A DNA stretch of 59,569 nucleotides from Bacillota bacterium (GTDB taxonomy: Bacteria; Bacillota; Clostridia; Acetivibrionales; DSM-2933). Shown piece by piece: positions 37,719-46,921 of the stretch (position 1 is its first letter; each line of letters begins with the position of its first letter). The position numbers and the translations under genes were made by a program. The DNA lies in NCBI GenBank assembly GCA_023430975.1, contig JAEYYB010000139.1, positions 1 through 59,569 of the forward strand, written 5' to 3'. Under the pieces are notes generated by a model. That model ran no database searches. It was not told the DNA's origin and saw only the letters and a list, made by a program, of their open reading frames with translations.

Positions 37719-38234
37719 ATGATCAGTGAAAAAATTCAGAAAAAACTTAATGAGCAAATACAAAAGGAATTTTACTCCGCTTATTTGTATCTTTCAATGG
37801 AAGCGTACTTTTCTTCAAAAAATCTAAGCGGATTTGCCAACTTCTTTCGTGTACAGGCCCAGGAAGAAAGGGATCATGCCATGATGTTTTTTAACTACGT
37901 TAATCACGTAAGCGGCAAAGTAAAGCTTGGAATGATTGAGGAACCCAAATCAGAATTTGGGTCTATTGAAGAGGTTTTGAAAATGGCTCTAGAGCACGAA
38001 CGATTTGTGACAAGCTCGATCTATAGTATAGTTGATCAGGCAATAGAAGAAAAGGATCATAAGACAAATGCATTTTTGCAATGGTTTGTGACTGAGCAGG
38101 CGGAAGAAGAAGCTACGGCAGAAGCAAATCTTGAGAAAATTAAGCTTATTGGATCAGATGCAAGGGGTATATTAATGATGGATGCTGAAATGGCACAAAG
38201 GGTTTATACTCCAGCACAAACAACACAAGCATAA
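37719..38234 (+). CDS. ftnA: Ferritin
   Basis: Non-haem ferritin of 171 residues, the usual length. It forms a 24-subunit cage that oxidises and stores iron. Ferroxidase ligands are visible: Glu17 in IQKEFYSAY, Glu50 and His53 in AQEERDHA, Glu in LEHERFV and the EQAEEEA motif of helix D. A GGGAGG site lies 9 bases before the ATG, and a long bidirectional terminator follows. It appears monocistronic. Confidence 0.95.
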   Translation: MISEKIQKKLNEQIQKEFYSAYLYLSMEAYFSSKNLSGFANFFRVQAQEERDHAMMFFNYVNHVSGKVKLGMIEEPKSEFGSIEEVLKMALEHERFVTSSIYSIVDQAIEEKDHKTNAFLQWFVTEQAEEEATAEANLEKIKLIGSDARGILMMDAEMAQRVYTPAQTTQA

Positions 38235-38250
38235 AAGCAATTTTTATATA

Positions 38251-38302
38251 TTAATAAAACAAGTAACTGTTTGGAAATCAAATCAGTTACTTGTTTTATT
38301 AA
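38251..38302. terminator. 19-bp bidirectional terminator between ferritin and the convergent gene
   Basis: TTAATAAAACAAGTAACTG (38251-38269) is the exact complement of 38284-38302. The A/T runs at the outer ends serve both the ferritin gene and the convergent gene ending at 38319. Confidence 0.85.
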
Positions 38303-38318
38303 TACTAAGAAATTATTG

Positions 38319-39266
38319 TTATACCTTATATCTCAAAACGCACATTTTTCTGTCACCTATATTTTGCCAATATTCTATAAAGTCACCATTTTGTATGAAA
38401 TCCTCGATGTGGTATCTATTGGCTCTTATATAATCCAATACTTCTTCTGAAAACAGTACATCGTAAGCTAAAGGCTCAATTTGCGGAAGAACTCTTAGCG
38501 GTATCTCATCGTAAATTGTATATTCATTATTAAATAAATAGGCCTTAATAAGATTTTTGGAATCTTTTCCAATTATATATTTGTTCGTTATTATAAGTAC
38601 GTCGTCTATACGTAAGTCCTTTTCTTTAACAATCTCTTGAAGCTTTTTATTTTTACCTACTACTTTATAATTGTTTATGTATTCATGAAGCTTGTCGCGA
38701 CTTAATGATTTGATATTTGCTATTTTAATTTTGGTTATATCTGATGCTTCGCCTTTAAAGGAAACTACTGTGATGATGTTATCATCCTGATACCAGATTT
38801 CCTGATGACTCAAATGAATTATTATGCCGGATACGTTTTTTTCGTTAAATACAGGAAATAGATAAGGCTGATCATTTAGGTACTTAATTGTTCTGATAAC
38901 AACTTTTTTATTATCTTTAACTGTGACACTGACCGGCTCACCCCAAACATCCTTATCGACAATGTACATATAGCCGGCTTCTGTTCTATAAATTCTATTT
39001 TTTCTGTTGGAAACAATAAGCTGATTCTTTTCTACTTTCAGTAATTTTTCTAGGTTCTTAATCTTTTCATGCTTAAAGGATTTTATTAATTCTGAAATTT
39101 GCTTTGGTTTGTTTTCAATATTTTTAACAATACCAGACTTAATGTTGTTTGATAAATCAGAAAATGCACCTTTACCCTTATTGATTTTATCATCACCGTC
39201 CTTTAAGTTAATACGATTAAGAAGATTTCCAAAACTACCTTTGAGAAGAATTTTTTTAGTATCCAT
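38319..39266 (-). CDS. Unrecognised 315-residue protein
   Basis: No family recognised. The N-terminal roughly 70 residues are basic and low in hydrophobics (NLLNRINLKDGDDKINKGKG), without a signal peptide or membrane segment. The rest alternates beta-rich segments (IYRTEAGYMYIVDKDVWG, VVIRTIKYLND) with charged loops. An AGGGGAAAA site precedes the ATG. It is monocistronic, convergent with ferritin. It is complete and shows normal codon use, so it is very probably expressed. Confidence 0.75.
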   Translation of the reverse strand: MDTKKILLKGSFGNLLNRINLKDGDDKINKGKGAFSDLSNNIKSGIVKNIENKPKQISELIKSFKHEKIKNLEKLLKVEKNQLIVSNRKNRIYRTEAGYMYIVDKDVWGEPVSVTVKDNKKVVIRTIKYLNDQPYLFPVFNEKNVSGIIIHLSHQEIWYQDDNIITVVSFKGEASDITKIKIANIKSLSRDKLHEYINNYKVVGKNKKLQEIVKEKDLRIDDVLIITNKYIIGKDSKNLIKAYLFNNEYTIYDEIPLRVLPQIEPLAYDVLFSEEVLDYIRANRYHIEDFIQNGDFIEYWQNIGDRKMCVLRYKV

Positions 39267-39541
39267 ATCTAATTTTCCCCTTTAAACAAATGCCATTTGG
39301 CATTAATTAAATATTATATATACTCAGCTAAATGTATCAGAATGAACGATTAGCCGAAAGTATGTCAAGAACTTATGAACGGAAAATTTATGCTATTAAT
39401 AATATTATAATCTATTTCTAAAATAATACCAATATTAATTTTTGTTTTTTAAATATTTAACAATTTTATCAATGATACTTTTAATAACAATGTAATAAAA
39501 TTTTGATTATTAAAATATAATAGGAAATGTAAATGATAAGG

Positions 39542-39570
39542 GAGGGGCTATATGCGGCTCTTAGCCCCTC
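39542..39570 (-). terminator. Hairpin after the small membrane protein gene
   Basis: GAGGGGCTA (39542-39550) pairs with TAGCCCCTC (39562-39570). It lies 26 bp past the stop of the minus-strand ORF at 39596. The U tract is poor. Confidence 0.5.
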
Positions 39571-39595
39571 TGGATTCAATGCAGAGTGATACAAA

Positions 39596-39775
39596 CTACT
39601 TCTTTACGTGCCCGGCAAATATCCTGAATATATTGCCTAGAGCTATAAAAAGTAGCATTATTGTGAACAGAAGGAGTAAAATCAGTGCTTTTTCAGGGGT
39701 TGTTTGCGATTGCACCATGAAGCCGGCAAAGGTGCTTCCAAGACTAATTACAGCTAATGTAACGCCTCTTTTCAT
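39596..39775 (-). CDS. Small membrane protein (59 residues)
   Basis: The minus strand encodes MKRGVTLAVISLGSTFAGF, a short QSQTTPEK loop, then the hydrophobic LILLLLFTIMLLFIALG and a basic tail FAGHVKK. AGAAAGGGGA lies eight bases before the ATG. Two hydrophobic helices with a short turn suggest a hairpin in the membrane, holin-like in size, but no family is recognised. A 15-bp palindrome lies just upstream. Confidence 0.65.
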   Translation of the reverse strand: MKRGVTLAVISLGSTFAGFMVQSQTTPEKALILLLLFTIMLLFIALGNIFRIFAGHVKK

Positions 39776-39796
39776 AATAAATTCCCCTTTCTAAGT

Positions 39797-39844
39797 TATA
39801 TGAAAAGTGATTAAGTGATTAATTATTCTATCACTTTTCATATA
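39797..39844. promoter_or_regulatory. 15-bp inverted repeat in a divergent promoter region
   Basis: TATATGAAAAGTGAT (39797-39811) is repeated as its exact complement at 39830-39844. It starts 22 bp upstream of the small membrane protein start and lies in the 372-bp gap before the protease gene. It could be an operator, or a leader hairpin of the small gene. Confidence 0.45.
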
Positions 39845-40084
39845 GGACCTTCATAAATATCACTTGTACCATTCTCCACTATATTTATATTCATTTATCA
39901 ATAATAATTATGACAATTTTATTGATGCTGCTATATACATACTTTAGTCAATGGTCCATTAGTCCTATATATAAATAGGTGTTTGGTAAGTATAATTAAA
40001 TTATAAGTTAATAAAAATATAAAGAAAAAGAGAGATAAAGATTTTTTATTAGGGAAAACCGCAAGTTGTTTTGACCTGATATTT

Positions 40085-40119
40085 CTCTAAAACAAAAGCA
40101 TAGAGATTTTGTTTTAGAG
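40085..40119 (+). promoter_or_regulatory. Leader hairpin before the protease gene
   Basis: CTCTAAAACAAAA (40085-40097) pairs perfectly with TTTTGTTTTAGAG (40107-40119), 28 bases before the ATG and just ahead of the G-rich ribosome site (40131-40137). It could be an attenuator or an mRNA-stabilising structure. No riboswitch class was recognised. Confidence 0.5.
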
Positions 40120-40147
40120 CTTGTTAGTATAGGGGGGGTACATTCTC

Positions 40148-41989
40148 ATGTCTAATAATCTTAGGCGTTTTCAGCATGGGGTTATGGTTTTTATAATAAC
40201 TTCAGCCACTTTTTTTAATTCTTATATTGCAGTATTTTCGCAGACAAGTGGAGATGGATTGAATAACGGTCTGCGTGAATCTACTGACAAAGAAACAAGC
40301 TGGGCAAAAAATAATATACTGGTTACAAGGCAGATAAACTTTAATAAATTAGCAGTAGACAGGATTAATGAAAGACGAAAGGATTTGAACAAGGGTTTAT
40401 TGGATAAAAGTATTGCTGTAGATATTGGTGAGGAAGTATTAGCTAATGAGTATAATACTTTTTTGGGAGAGTATGACAATGTATCAGTTAATGAAGAGAC
40501 AATAAGTCCAGCAATATCATCTGAAGATTTACCTGTAAGCGTGGATAACAGCAAGCTTGATTGTTTTCCGCCTATTCGGGACCAGAAGCCTCTTGGGTCA
40601 TGTGCCAGCTTCTCAACAACATATTATGCAATGACACATATGACAGCTTTAGTCAGGGGATGGAATGAAAAAGACAATGACGACAATTCAATTAAATTTT
40701 CTCCTAAATGGACTTATAATATGGCCAATGGAGGTAAGGATGAAGGTACATCAATTTATGGCGTATACCAGGTTATGTCAGGCATTGGTGTCGCAACATG
40801 GGAGGATGTACCATATGATTCAAACTATACTGAGTGGCAGATAGATAAGGATATATGGCTTAAGGCATTAGGCAATAAAGCTGATAAATTTGGAGTGATT
40901 AAGAATCTTGATACCGATACAGGACTTAATAATCTAAAAATGCTGTTAACTGATGGTTATGTGCTTAATTTTACAACAGGCCTGGATAGCTGGAAGTTTT
41001 CCACTGTGAAGGATGATCCCTCGGATAGTGCTGATGATTCCTATAAGAATTCCAGGGTTTGCTATTGGACTGACGGCAAATTAGGTCCTCATGCGATGAC
41101 CATTGTAGGATATAATGATAGTCTGTGGGTTGATATAAATAATAATGGAACTGTGGATAAAGGAGAAAAAGGTGCACTAAGGATTGCGAATTCATGGGGC
41201 ACAAGTTGGGAAGATAACGGATTTTCATGGATTGCTTATGATGCTATAAGGAAGGTTTCTCAAGTAAGCGGTGGACCTGGGACGAATAGAGAACAGGCTG
41301 TTCTTGGCGGACAAGCAACATGGCTTACAGCAAAAAAAGAATATACGCCAAAGCTTCTTGCAGAACTTACAGTAAGTCATTCGAAAAGAAACCAAATGTC
41401 TATTTCAATAGGATATTCAGATATAACAAGTACAGTACCTGATAAAGTCTTAGACACCATCCTTTCAAGCAGGGGAGGGGAGTTTGGTTTTAAGGGTACT
41501 CAGGATAAAGCTAGCACTACATTTGTTTTGGATTATACTGACTTGGTTGATTCGAATGATTTATGTATGGATGGAAAGAAAAGATGGTACTTAAAGATAG
41601 GTGACTTGAGAGAAGATGATTCACCGCTTATGTTATTTGATTTCAGACTTATAAACCTTAATACTGGTGAAATTATAAACTCTGATTTAGGCTCCTCTTT
41701 TGTCACAATAGATGGGGAAGACAGGCTGTTTTGGATTGACTATTGTATTTTGGAGAAAGCATCAATTATTAAAAGTGCTACAAAAACCCCAAGTGCTGAA
41801 ATTTTATTCCAAGTGCTTGCAACTTCCATCAAGCAGGCTGATAATATAATGTCTGCTCCTGAATGTGTCTACACATTAGCACAGGGAGAAAATAAAACTA
41901 GTGGAAGAGTTCTTATAAATACTCTATGGGATTATGCGACGATGGCTAAGGTATATAAGCCTGTGAGAGCCCCTACATATATACTATAA
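40148..41989 (+). CDS. Secreted papain-family (C1) cysteine protease
   Basis: Protein of 613 residues with an N-terminal signal peptide (FQHGVMVFIITSATFFNSYIA). After a propeptide, the C1 domain has Cys152 (PLGSCASFS), His315 (GPHAMTIVGY) and Asn348 (ANSWGTSW), with Gln in RDQKPLG as oxyanion residue. A Ca-loop-like insert (DINNNGTVDKGE) lies between His and Asn. The C-terminal roughly 220 residues are a beta-rich domain of unknown role. It probably acts outside the cell, degrading protein or maturing surface proteins. It is monocistronic. Confidence 0.9.
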   Translation: MSNNLRRFQHGVMVFIITSATFFNSYIAVFSQTSGDGLNNGLRESTDKETSWAKNNILVTRQINFNKLAVDRINERRKDLNKGLLDKSIAVDIGEEVLANEYNTFLGEYDNVSVNEETISPAISSEDLPVSVDNSKLDCFPPIRDQKPLGSCASFSTTYYAMTHMTALVRGWNEKDNDDNSIKFSPKWTYNMANGGKDEGTSIYGVYQVMSGIGVATWEDVPYDSNYTEWQIDKDIWLKALGNKADKFGVIKNLDTDTGLNNLKMLLTDGYVLNFTTGLDSWKFSTVKDDPSDSADDSYKNSRVCYWTDGKLGPHAMTIVGYNDSLWVDINNNGTVDKGEKGALRIANSWGTSWEDNGFSWIAYDAIRKVSQVSGGPGTNREQAVLGGQATWLTAKKEYTPKLLAELTVSHSKRNQMSISIGYSDITSTVPDKVLDTILSSRGGEFGFKGTQDKASTTFVLDYTDLVDSNDLCMDGKKRWYLKIGDLREDDSPLMLFDFRLINLNTGEIINSDLGSSFVTIDGEDRLFWIDYCILEKASIIKSATKTPSAEILFQVLATSIKQADNIMSAPECVYTLAQGENKTSGRVLINTLWDYATMAKVYKPVRAPTYIL

Positions 41990-42100
41990 TATTTATTAAT
42001 AATTGAAAAAAAGCAAATACAATAATATAATATTATTCCTAATGTCATATATCAAAAAAATATCAGATATCAAAATAGTTGAAAAGGAGACTTCATCATA

Positions 42101-42946
42101 ATGAGTAAATTTTTATTAACTGTTTTACGAGAAGCTTTTAGTAAACAACGTTTTGAGAGAATACCTGAGCCTTGTGCTATTATGTCAGCAGTTGAAAATG
42201 TTAATGATTTTGATGCTGAAGGCAATCCAGATGGAGCAATGGCTGCATCATATTTATTTGTAACATCACAGGTCTCAAAAACATTTTCAGGGTGCAAGCA
42301 TGTATTGGACCTTGGTTGTGGTTCAGGGCAGCTTTTATGCCAAGTAGCTGAAATTAATCCGGAAATTAATTTTACTGGTGTTGACCTTTCAGAGGAAATG
42401 CTGGATAAAGCAAAGAAAAGAGCCCAAAGCATGAATTTATATAATGTCCAATTTGTAAAACAGGATTTTACCAAACTGCAAGAATTCGTAGATAAACAAT
42501 TTGATGGAGTTATGTGTGTTAACGCTTTGCATCACCTTAATGATCTTCAATCTTTGAGAAACTTTTTTAAGGCTGTTAATAGCATTATAAAGCAGGATAC
42601 TTCAACTTTTATTTATGACTTTTGCAGGATGCATTCTGAAAAATCAATAGATTTCTTTGTTGAATTTGTTGGTATAAAACAGGCTCTATGCCGTGAGGAT
42701 TTTCGCAATTCTCTCAAAGCAGCTTTTTCTCTGGATGAATTTAAACTAATTATAGATCAAGAACTTCATCAAAAAGTTAATATTTATACTACCCGGCTCA
42801 TGAATATTTATTTGATGATAAAAACTGAAGAAAGATCCATTTCTGAAGAAAAAATTGGAAAACTTGATGAGAAATTAACTTCACTTTCTTTGAAAAATCA
42901 GATGGCATATAAAAATATTAGCAAAAGGTTTTTTAAAATAGATTAG
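42101..42946 (+). CDS. Class I SAM-dependent methyltransferase
   Basis: A 281-residue enzyme with motif I VLDLGCGSGQLL (about residue 67), motif II FTGVDLSEEML, a VKQDF segment for the adenine pocket and CVNALHHL as motif IV. The substrate is not evident. An AAGGAG site lies before the ATG. The gene is convergent with the phosphoesterase at 42965, with only 18 bp between stops. It is cytoplasmic. Confidence 0.85.
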   Translation: MSKFLLTVLREAFSKQRFERIPEPCAIMSAVENVNDFDAEGNPDGAMAASYLFVTSQVSKTFSGCKHVLDLGCGSGQLLCQVAEINPEINFTGVDLSEEMLDKAKKRAQSMNLYNVQFVKQDFTKLQEFVDKQFDGVMCVNALHHLNDLQSLRNFFKAVNSIIKQDTSTFIYDFCRMHSEKSIDFFVEFVGIKQALCREDFRNSLKAAFSLDEFKLIIDQELHQKVNIYTTRLMNIYLMIKTEERSISEEKIGKLDEKLTSLSLKNQMAYKNISKRFFKID

Positions 42947-42964
42947 TGCATAAAAAATGCCTTT

Positions 42965-43849
42965 TTATTGATTAACATAAGCTGACATCTTTTCAGGACC
43001 TGCCAAAACCTCTTTTGTTATGGTAGGAGAACTTTTATTTCTGCTCCATTTAGCTAGGGATATTTCACCATTTTGTATCTCAATACAAGTAATATAATTG
43101 GCCTTAATACAGCATCCGTCATTAAAGTAAGGTGAGTTACCAGGCGTTGGAAAGGCTGGATTATGGGTATGACCTGCGATTACCATAATATTGTTGCTAT
43201 TAGACCATTGCCTCATGTTGCTCTCAATAACCTGAAGCTTTTCCCTGTTGTTTACGGGGCTTAACCGATTTTTCGAGCGGAATATCTTAATAAACCTCCA
43301 TAAATGACGTACCATAAAGCACGAAAAAGGCCATAGAATATCGTTTAGGATGTCTCCTTGATGTCCGTGAACGGCAAATATCTCATATAAATTACTGTTG
43401 TGCTGGAGAATCAGCCCTTCATGGATTTTAATGTTTTCAAATAGAGGTCTATAGGTTTGCATTTTGGAATCGTAGTATTGGAATAATGTATTTCTTACGA
43501 AGGTTTTGCAGCTTTTAAAAATATCATGATTTCCCCATATCATAAAAAGCCTGTTATCCATATAGAATTTTTGTAATAACAAGTAAACTTCGAGGTGAGC
43601 GTCTATTAATGTTGAAAATCGGTGGTTTTCCCATAGGTCATCACCGTCACCCAATTCTATATATGTAAACCCATTTGTGTAATAAAAGTCCAGTGCGTGC
43701 ATGTAAATGTCGCGATTCTTTGAAAAACTATCAGCTTTGCTATTGTCTCCACGGTGGCAATCACTGAAAAAAACAAGCTTGGAGCCGTCATCAAACATGA
43801 TACGCTCAGAAGAGAAATAAGCTTGTTTTAGCCTCATAAAAGTGTACAT
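42965..43849 (-). CDS. Calcineurin-like metallophosphoesterase
   Basis: A 294-residue enzyme with the five metal-binding blocks: FFSDCHRGD, ELGDGDDLWE, WGNHD, VHGHQGD and AGHTHNP. The order and spacing resemble LpxH/UDP-diacylglucosamine pyrophosphatase-like phosphoesterases, although Gram-positives lack that substrate; a nucleotide or phospholipid substrate is possible. A GGGAGG site precedes the ATG. No membrane segment is obvious. Confidence 0.87.
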   Translation of the reverse strand: MYTFMRLKQAYFSSERIMFDDGSKLVFFSDCHRGDNSKADSFSKNRDIYMHALDFYYTNGFTYIELGDGDDLWENHRFSTLIDAHLEVYLLLQKFYMDNRLFMIWGNHDIFKSCKTFVRNTLFQYYDSKMQTYRPLFENIKIHEGLILQHNSNLYEIFAVHGHQGDILNDILWPFSCFMVRHLWRFIKIFRSKNRLSPVNNREKLQVIESNMRQWSNSNNIMVIAGHTHNPAFPTPGNSPYFNDGCCIKANYITCIEIQNGEISLAKWSRNKSSPTITKEVLAGPEKMSAYVNQ

Positions 43850-43908
43850 GCCGGACCTCCCTTATCAGGCTGCATTTTACATTTAGTAATGGCTTAACGT
43901 CTTATATA

Positions 43909-44094
43909 TTATGAAATGGAGTGAGGTATTGTGACTTTGTTTTTCTTAATTGTACCGGTGTAGCATACATTGATAAACTCGCATTCGTGACCTTCTTGGT
44001 ATTCACAGTAGTGAACATCGGAAGGTCTTATAAATACAAGGGCTCCTTCTGAAATTTGCTGCTTCTCATTGTTAACAACATGTACCGCTTTACC
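43909..44094 (-). pseudogene. Fragment of an AraC-type cupin regulator
   Basis: An open minus-strand segment reads GKAVHVVNNEKQQISEGA, then FIRPSDVHYCEYQEGHECEF and FINVCYTGTI before a stop. This is the sugar-sensing cupin of AraC-type regulators. There is no start and no DNA-binding domain. It lies divergent to the beta-mannosidase gene, the place expected for its activator. Confidence 0.7.
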
Positions 44095-44124
44095 TAAAGT
44101 TCACCCATAAATCAACTGTGAGTT

Positions 44125-44298
44125 ATGTTAAAACAGTACAAGCTGCAAATTGAAATAAATAACTATTGGGTGTATAACTGGCTATGAGTAACTGGAAATG
44201 TTAAAATAGTACAAAAATACTGCGAAATCATTATAAGAAAATAATTGGAAAAGCTGTTATAATTCTATTAGGTTTACGATTAGTTAAAATTTGTACAA
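44125..44298. promoter_or_regulatory. Three direct repeats upstream of the beta-mannosidase
   Basis: ATGTTAAAACAGTACAA (44125-44141) and ATGTTAAAATAGTACAA (44198-44214) differ at one base. A third, weaker copy, GTTAAAATTTGTACAA, is at 44283-44298. The spacings of 73 and 83 bp are about seven and eight DNA turns. Same-orientation repeats suit AraC-family binding and fit the adjacent AraC fragment. They may be relics or be used by a paralogue. Confidence 0.55.
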
Positions 44299-44423
44299 AC
44301 GAATCATATTAAATGATGGATAAGTATTTAAACATCAAGTATAATTTTAATTATTACTTGCTCTGTAAGAGTAATTAACTTATGTACAATTAATATTTCT
44401 AGGTATTCGAAGGAGCATAATAA

Positions 44424-46892
44424 ATGGAACTAATGGATTTGAACGGAAAGTGGATGATGAAAAGGGTGGACGAACCCCAGTGGATAGAAGCAAAAGTTCC
44501 GGGATCGGTTTATAACGACCTTTTATCTGCAGGCAAGATTGAAGATCCATTTTACAGAGAAAATGAAGATAGTGTTTATAAGTTGTCGTGCTTTGATTAT
44601 AAGTATAGTAGGGAATTTACTGTTACCAAAAGTTTTTTGGAGTATGATTTCCTTAAGTTAAAATGCGAGGGACTTGACACTATTGCAGAAATATCGGTAA
44701 ATGGAAAAAAGATAGCAGAAACTGAAAATATGCATAGAAGTTATGAATTTGATATTAAGGAGATATTAACTGAAGGCATAAACTCAATTCATATTCTTTT
44801 TAAGTCTCCTGTTACTTATCTTGAAGAGAGAAAAAAAGTAAAGCCTATCTGGTCAAATTTCTCGGATACTTCTTTTGCATATTTAAGGAAGGCCCATTTT
44901 ATGTTGGGGTGGGACTGGTCACCAACCCTTCCTGACATGGGGATATGGAGAAATATATACATAGAAGGATTTAACAAGCAGCGAATTGACGAGGTTTATG
45001 TAACACAGAAACATGAGGGAGGAAGTGTTAATTTAGATATTCGCCTAAAGCTTGATTTGGATGACGGATTGGATTATGGGATAAGCCTTGCTATATGTTC
45101 ACCTCAAGGGGATAAGATTGAAAAAAGTATGACCATGTGTAAGAGAGAAGAACACGTATTTATAGAAATCCCCGATCCTATGCTGTGGTGGGCTAATGGA
45201 TATGGGGAGCAGAATCTTTATGATATTTATGTTGTGCTTTCTAAAGAGGAGATTACGCTTGATTCAAAATCTTTAAGGATTGGTTTAAGGACCATGACAA
45301 TTAAACAGAGAGATGATGAATGGGGGAGATCGTTTGCATATGAAATAAACGGCATTGAGATTTTTGCCAAAGGTGCTAATTTTGTACCAATGGATAGTAT
45401 TCTGGCAAGATGCAGCAGAGAAAGGACAGAAAAGCTTATAAAAAGCTGTGTTGATGCCAATTTCAACAGCATAAGGGTTTGGGGAGGTGCCTACTACCCC
45501 GAAGACTATTTCTTTGATCTTTGTGATGAATATGGTCTGATTGTATGGCAGGATTTGATGTTTGCCTGCGGTGTATATGACTTCTTCGGTAAATTCAAAG
45601 AGGAAGTAATTGCCGAGGTGGTCTGCAATATGAAGAGGATAAGGCACCATGCTTCATTAGGGCTTTGGTGCGGAAACAATGAGATGGAGCAGGGCTGGTC
45701 GGAATGGGATATGAAGGAGTCGGAAGAACGCAAGCAATATTACATTGAGCAATTTGAAGTGGTGCTGCCGCAAGTTGCCAAGGATACCGACCCAAATACA
45801 TTCTATTGGCGTGCTTCACCCTCATCCTTCGGTGGTTTTAAGAGGCCCAATGATGAAAACTATGGAGATATGCACGATTGGACAGTATGGCATTCTCGTG
45901 AGCCGTTTAGCTATTATAGAAAAAGGTTTCCGAGGTTCATGTCTGAGTTTGGCCTACAGTCATTTCCCTGCAGAAAGACTATTGAGTCGTTTACTTTGCC
46001 CGAGGACAGAAATATTTTTTCGTATATAATGGAAAAACACCAAAAATGCGGTACCGGTAACGAAAAAATTATGTATTATATCTCTCAAAACTTTAGATAT
46101 CCAAACAGTTTTGATTCCCTTTTATACCTATCCCAGCTGGTTCAATCAGAAGGTATAAGATATGGAGTTGAACATTGGAGGAGAAACAGAGGAAGGTGTA
46201 TGGGAGCTATATACTGGCAGTTGAATGACTGCTGGCCTGTGGCATCCTGGGCAAGTCTTGACAGCTTCGGCAGATGGAAGGCACTGCATTATGCTGCAAA
46301 AAGATTCTATTCACCTGTATTGGCCTCCGCTTGTGAGGAGGGTACCAGTGTATCCCTTTATATTACAAACGATACTCTAAATAAGGTTAATGGAACTATG
46401 AAATGGAGACTTATAGATGCGTTAACGGAAAATGTGCTTATGCATAATACGAGGGAAGGTGTTGTGGAGCCCTTAACTGCCGTTGAATTTGAGAAATTGG
46501 ATTTTTCAAAAGTTCTTGACACTGATGATAAAAAAAGAAACGCTTATCTTGAGTTCAAGCTTACTGAAGGGGATAAAATATTAAGCTCGGGTATTGTTTT
46601 GTTTGTCCCTGCAAAGCATTTTAATTTTAAGGACCCTGAATTGGCAGTTAATATAAAGGAAGAACCGGACAGGTTTGTTATTGGTTTGACATCAAAGAAA
46701 CTCGCAAAATACGTAGAACTTAATCTCAGAATCACTGATGGAGTCTTTAGTGACAACTTCTTTGATATGTCTGGAGGGGAGATAAGGGAAGTGTATTTAA
46801 GTAAGGATTCCTTGACAAGAAATATTTCACTTCAGGAACTTAGGCTAGAACTAACGGTACGTAGTCTGTATGACAGCTATGAAAAGGCTTAG
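44424..46892 (+). CDS. GH2 beta-mannosidase
   Basis: Enzyme of 822 residues that releases D-mannose from the non-reducing end of beta-mannosides. It has the N-terminal sugar-binding jelly roll (LNGKWMMKRVDEPQWIEAKV...), immunoglobulin-like domain and TIM barrel. The acid/base is Glu420 in WCGNNEMEQGW and the nucleophile Glu508 in FMSEFGLQS. There is no signal peptide, so it acts on imported manno-oligosaccharides in the cytoplasm. It is first of three co-directional genes with the isomerase (30-bp gap) and fructokinase. Confidence 0.93.
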   Translation: MELMDLNGKWMMKRVDEPQWIEAKVPGSVYNDLLSAGKIEDPFYRENEDSVYKLSCFDYKYSREFTVTKSFLEYDFLKLKCEGLDTIAEISVNGKKIAETENMHRSYEFDIKEILTEGINSIHILFKSPVTYLEERKKVKPIWSNFSDTSFAYLRKAHFMLGWDWSPTLPDMGIWRNIYIEGFNKQRIDEVYVTQKHEGGSVNLDIRLKLDLDDGLDYGISLAICSPQGDKIEKSMTMCKREEHVFIEIPDPMLWWANGYGEQNLYDIYVVLSKEEITLDSKSLRIGLRTMTIKQRDDEWGRSFAYEINGIEIFAKGANFVPMDSILARCSRERTEKLIKSCVDANFNSIRVWGGAYYPEDYFFDLCDEYGLIVWQDLMFACGVYDFFGKFKEEVIAEVVCNMKRIRHHASLGLWCGNNEMEQGWSEWDMKESEERKQYYIEQFEVVLPQVAKDTDPNTFYWRASPSSFGGFKRPNDENYGDMHDWTVWHSREPFSYYRKRFPRFMSEFGLQSFPCRKTIESFTLPEDRNIFSYIMEKHQKCGTGNEKIMYYISQNFRYPNSFDSLLYLSQLVQSEGIRYGVEHWRRNRGRCMGAIYWQLNDCWPVASWASLDSFGRWKALHYAAKRFYSPVLASACEEGTSVSLYITNDTLNKVNGTMKWRLIDALTENVLMHNTREGVVEPLTAVEFEKLDFSKVLDTDDKKRNAYLEFKLTEGDKILSSGIVLFVPAKHFNFKDPELAVNIKEEPDRFVIGLTSKKLAKYVELNLRITDGVFSDNFFDMSGGEIREVYLSKDSLTRNISLQELRLELTVRSLYDSYEKA

Positions 46893-46921
46893 GCAAAGAA
46901 AAATACAAGGAGGCTTAACAT

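Noticed and set aside
39552..39794. 80-codon plus-strand frame
   Set aside because: It overlaps the minus-strand small membrane protein gene, which has the ribosome site and hydrophobic pattern; the plus frame has neither.
40021..40147. Cyclic-di-GMP or other riboswitch in the protease leader
   Set aside because: A hairpin is present, but none of the conserved core sequences of known classes could be placed.
44125..44298. The repeats upstream of the mannosidase as a CRISPR or tandem array
   Set aside because: Only three short, imperfect copies with unequal spacing and no cas genes.
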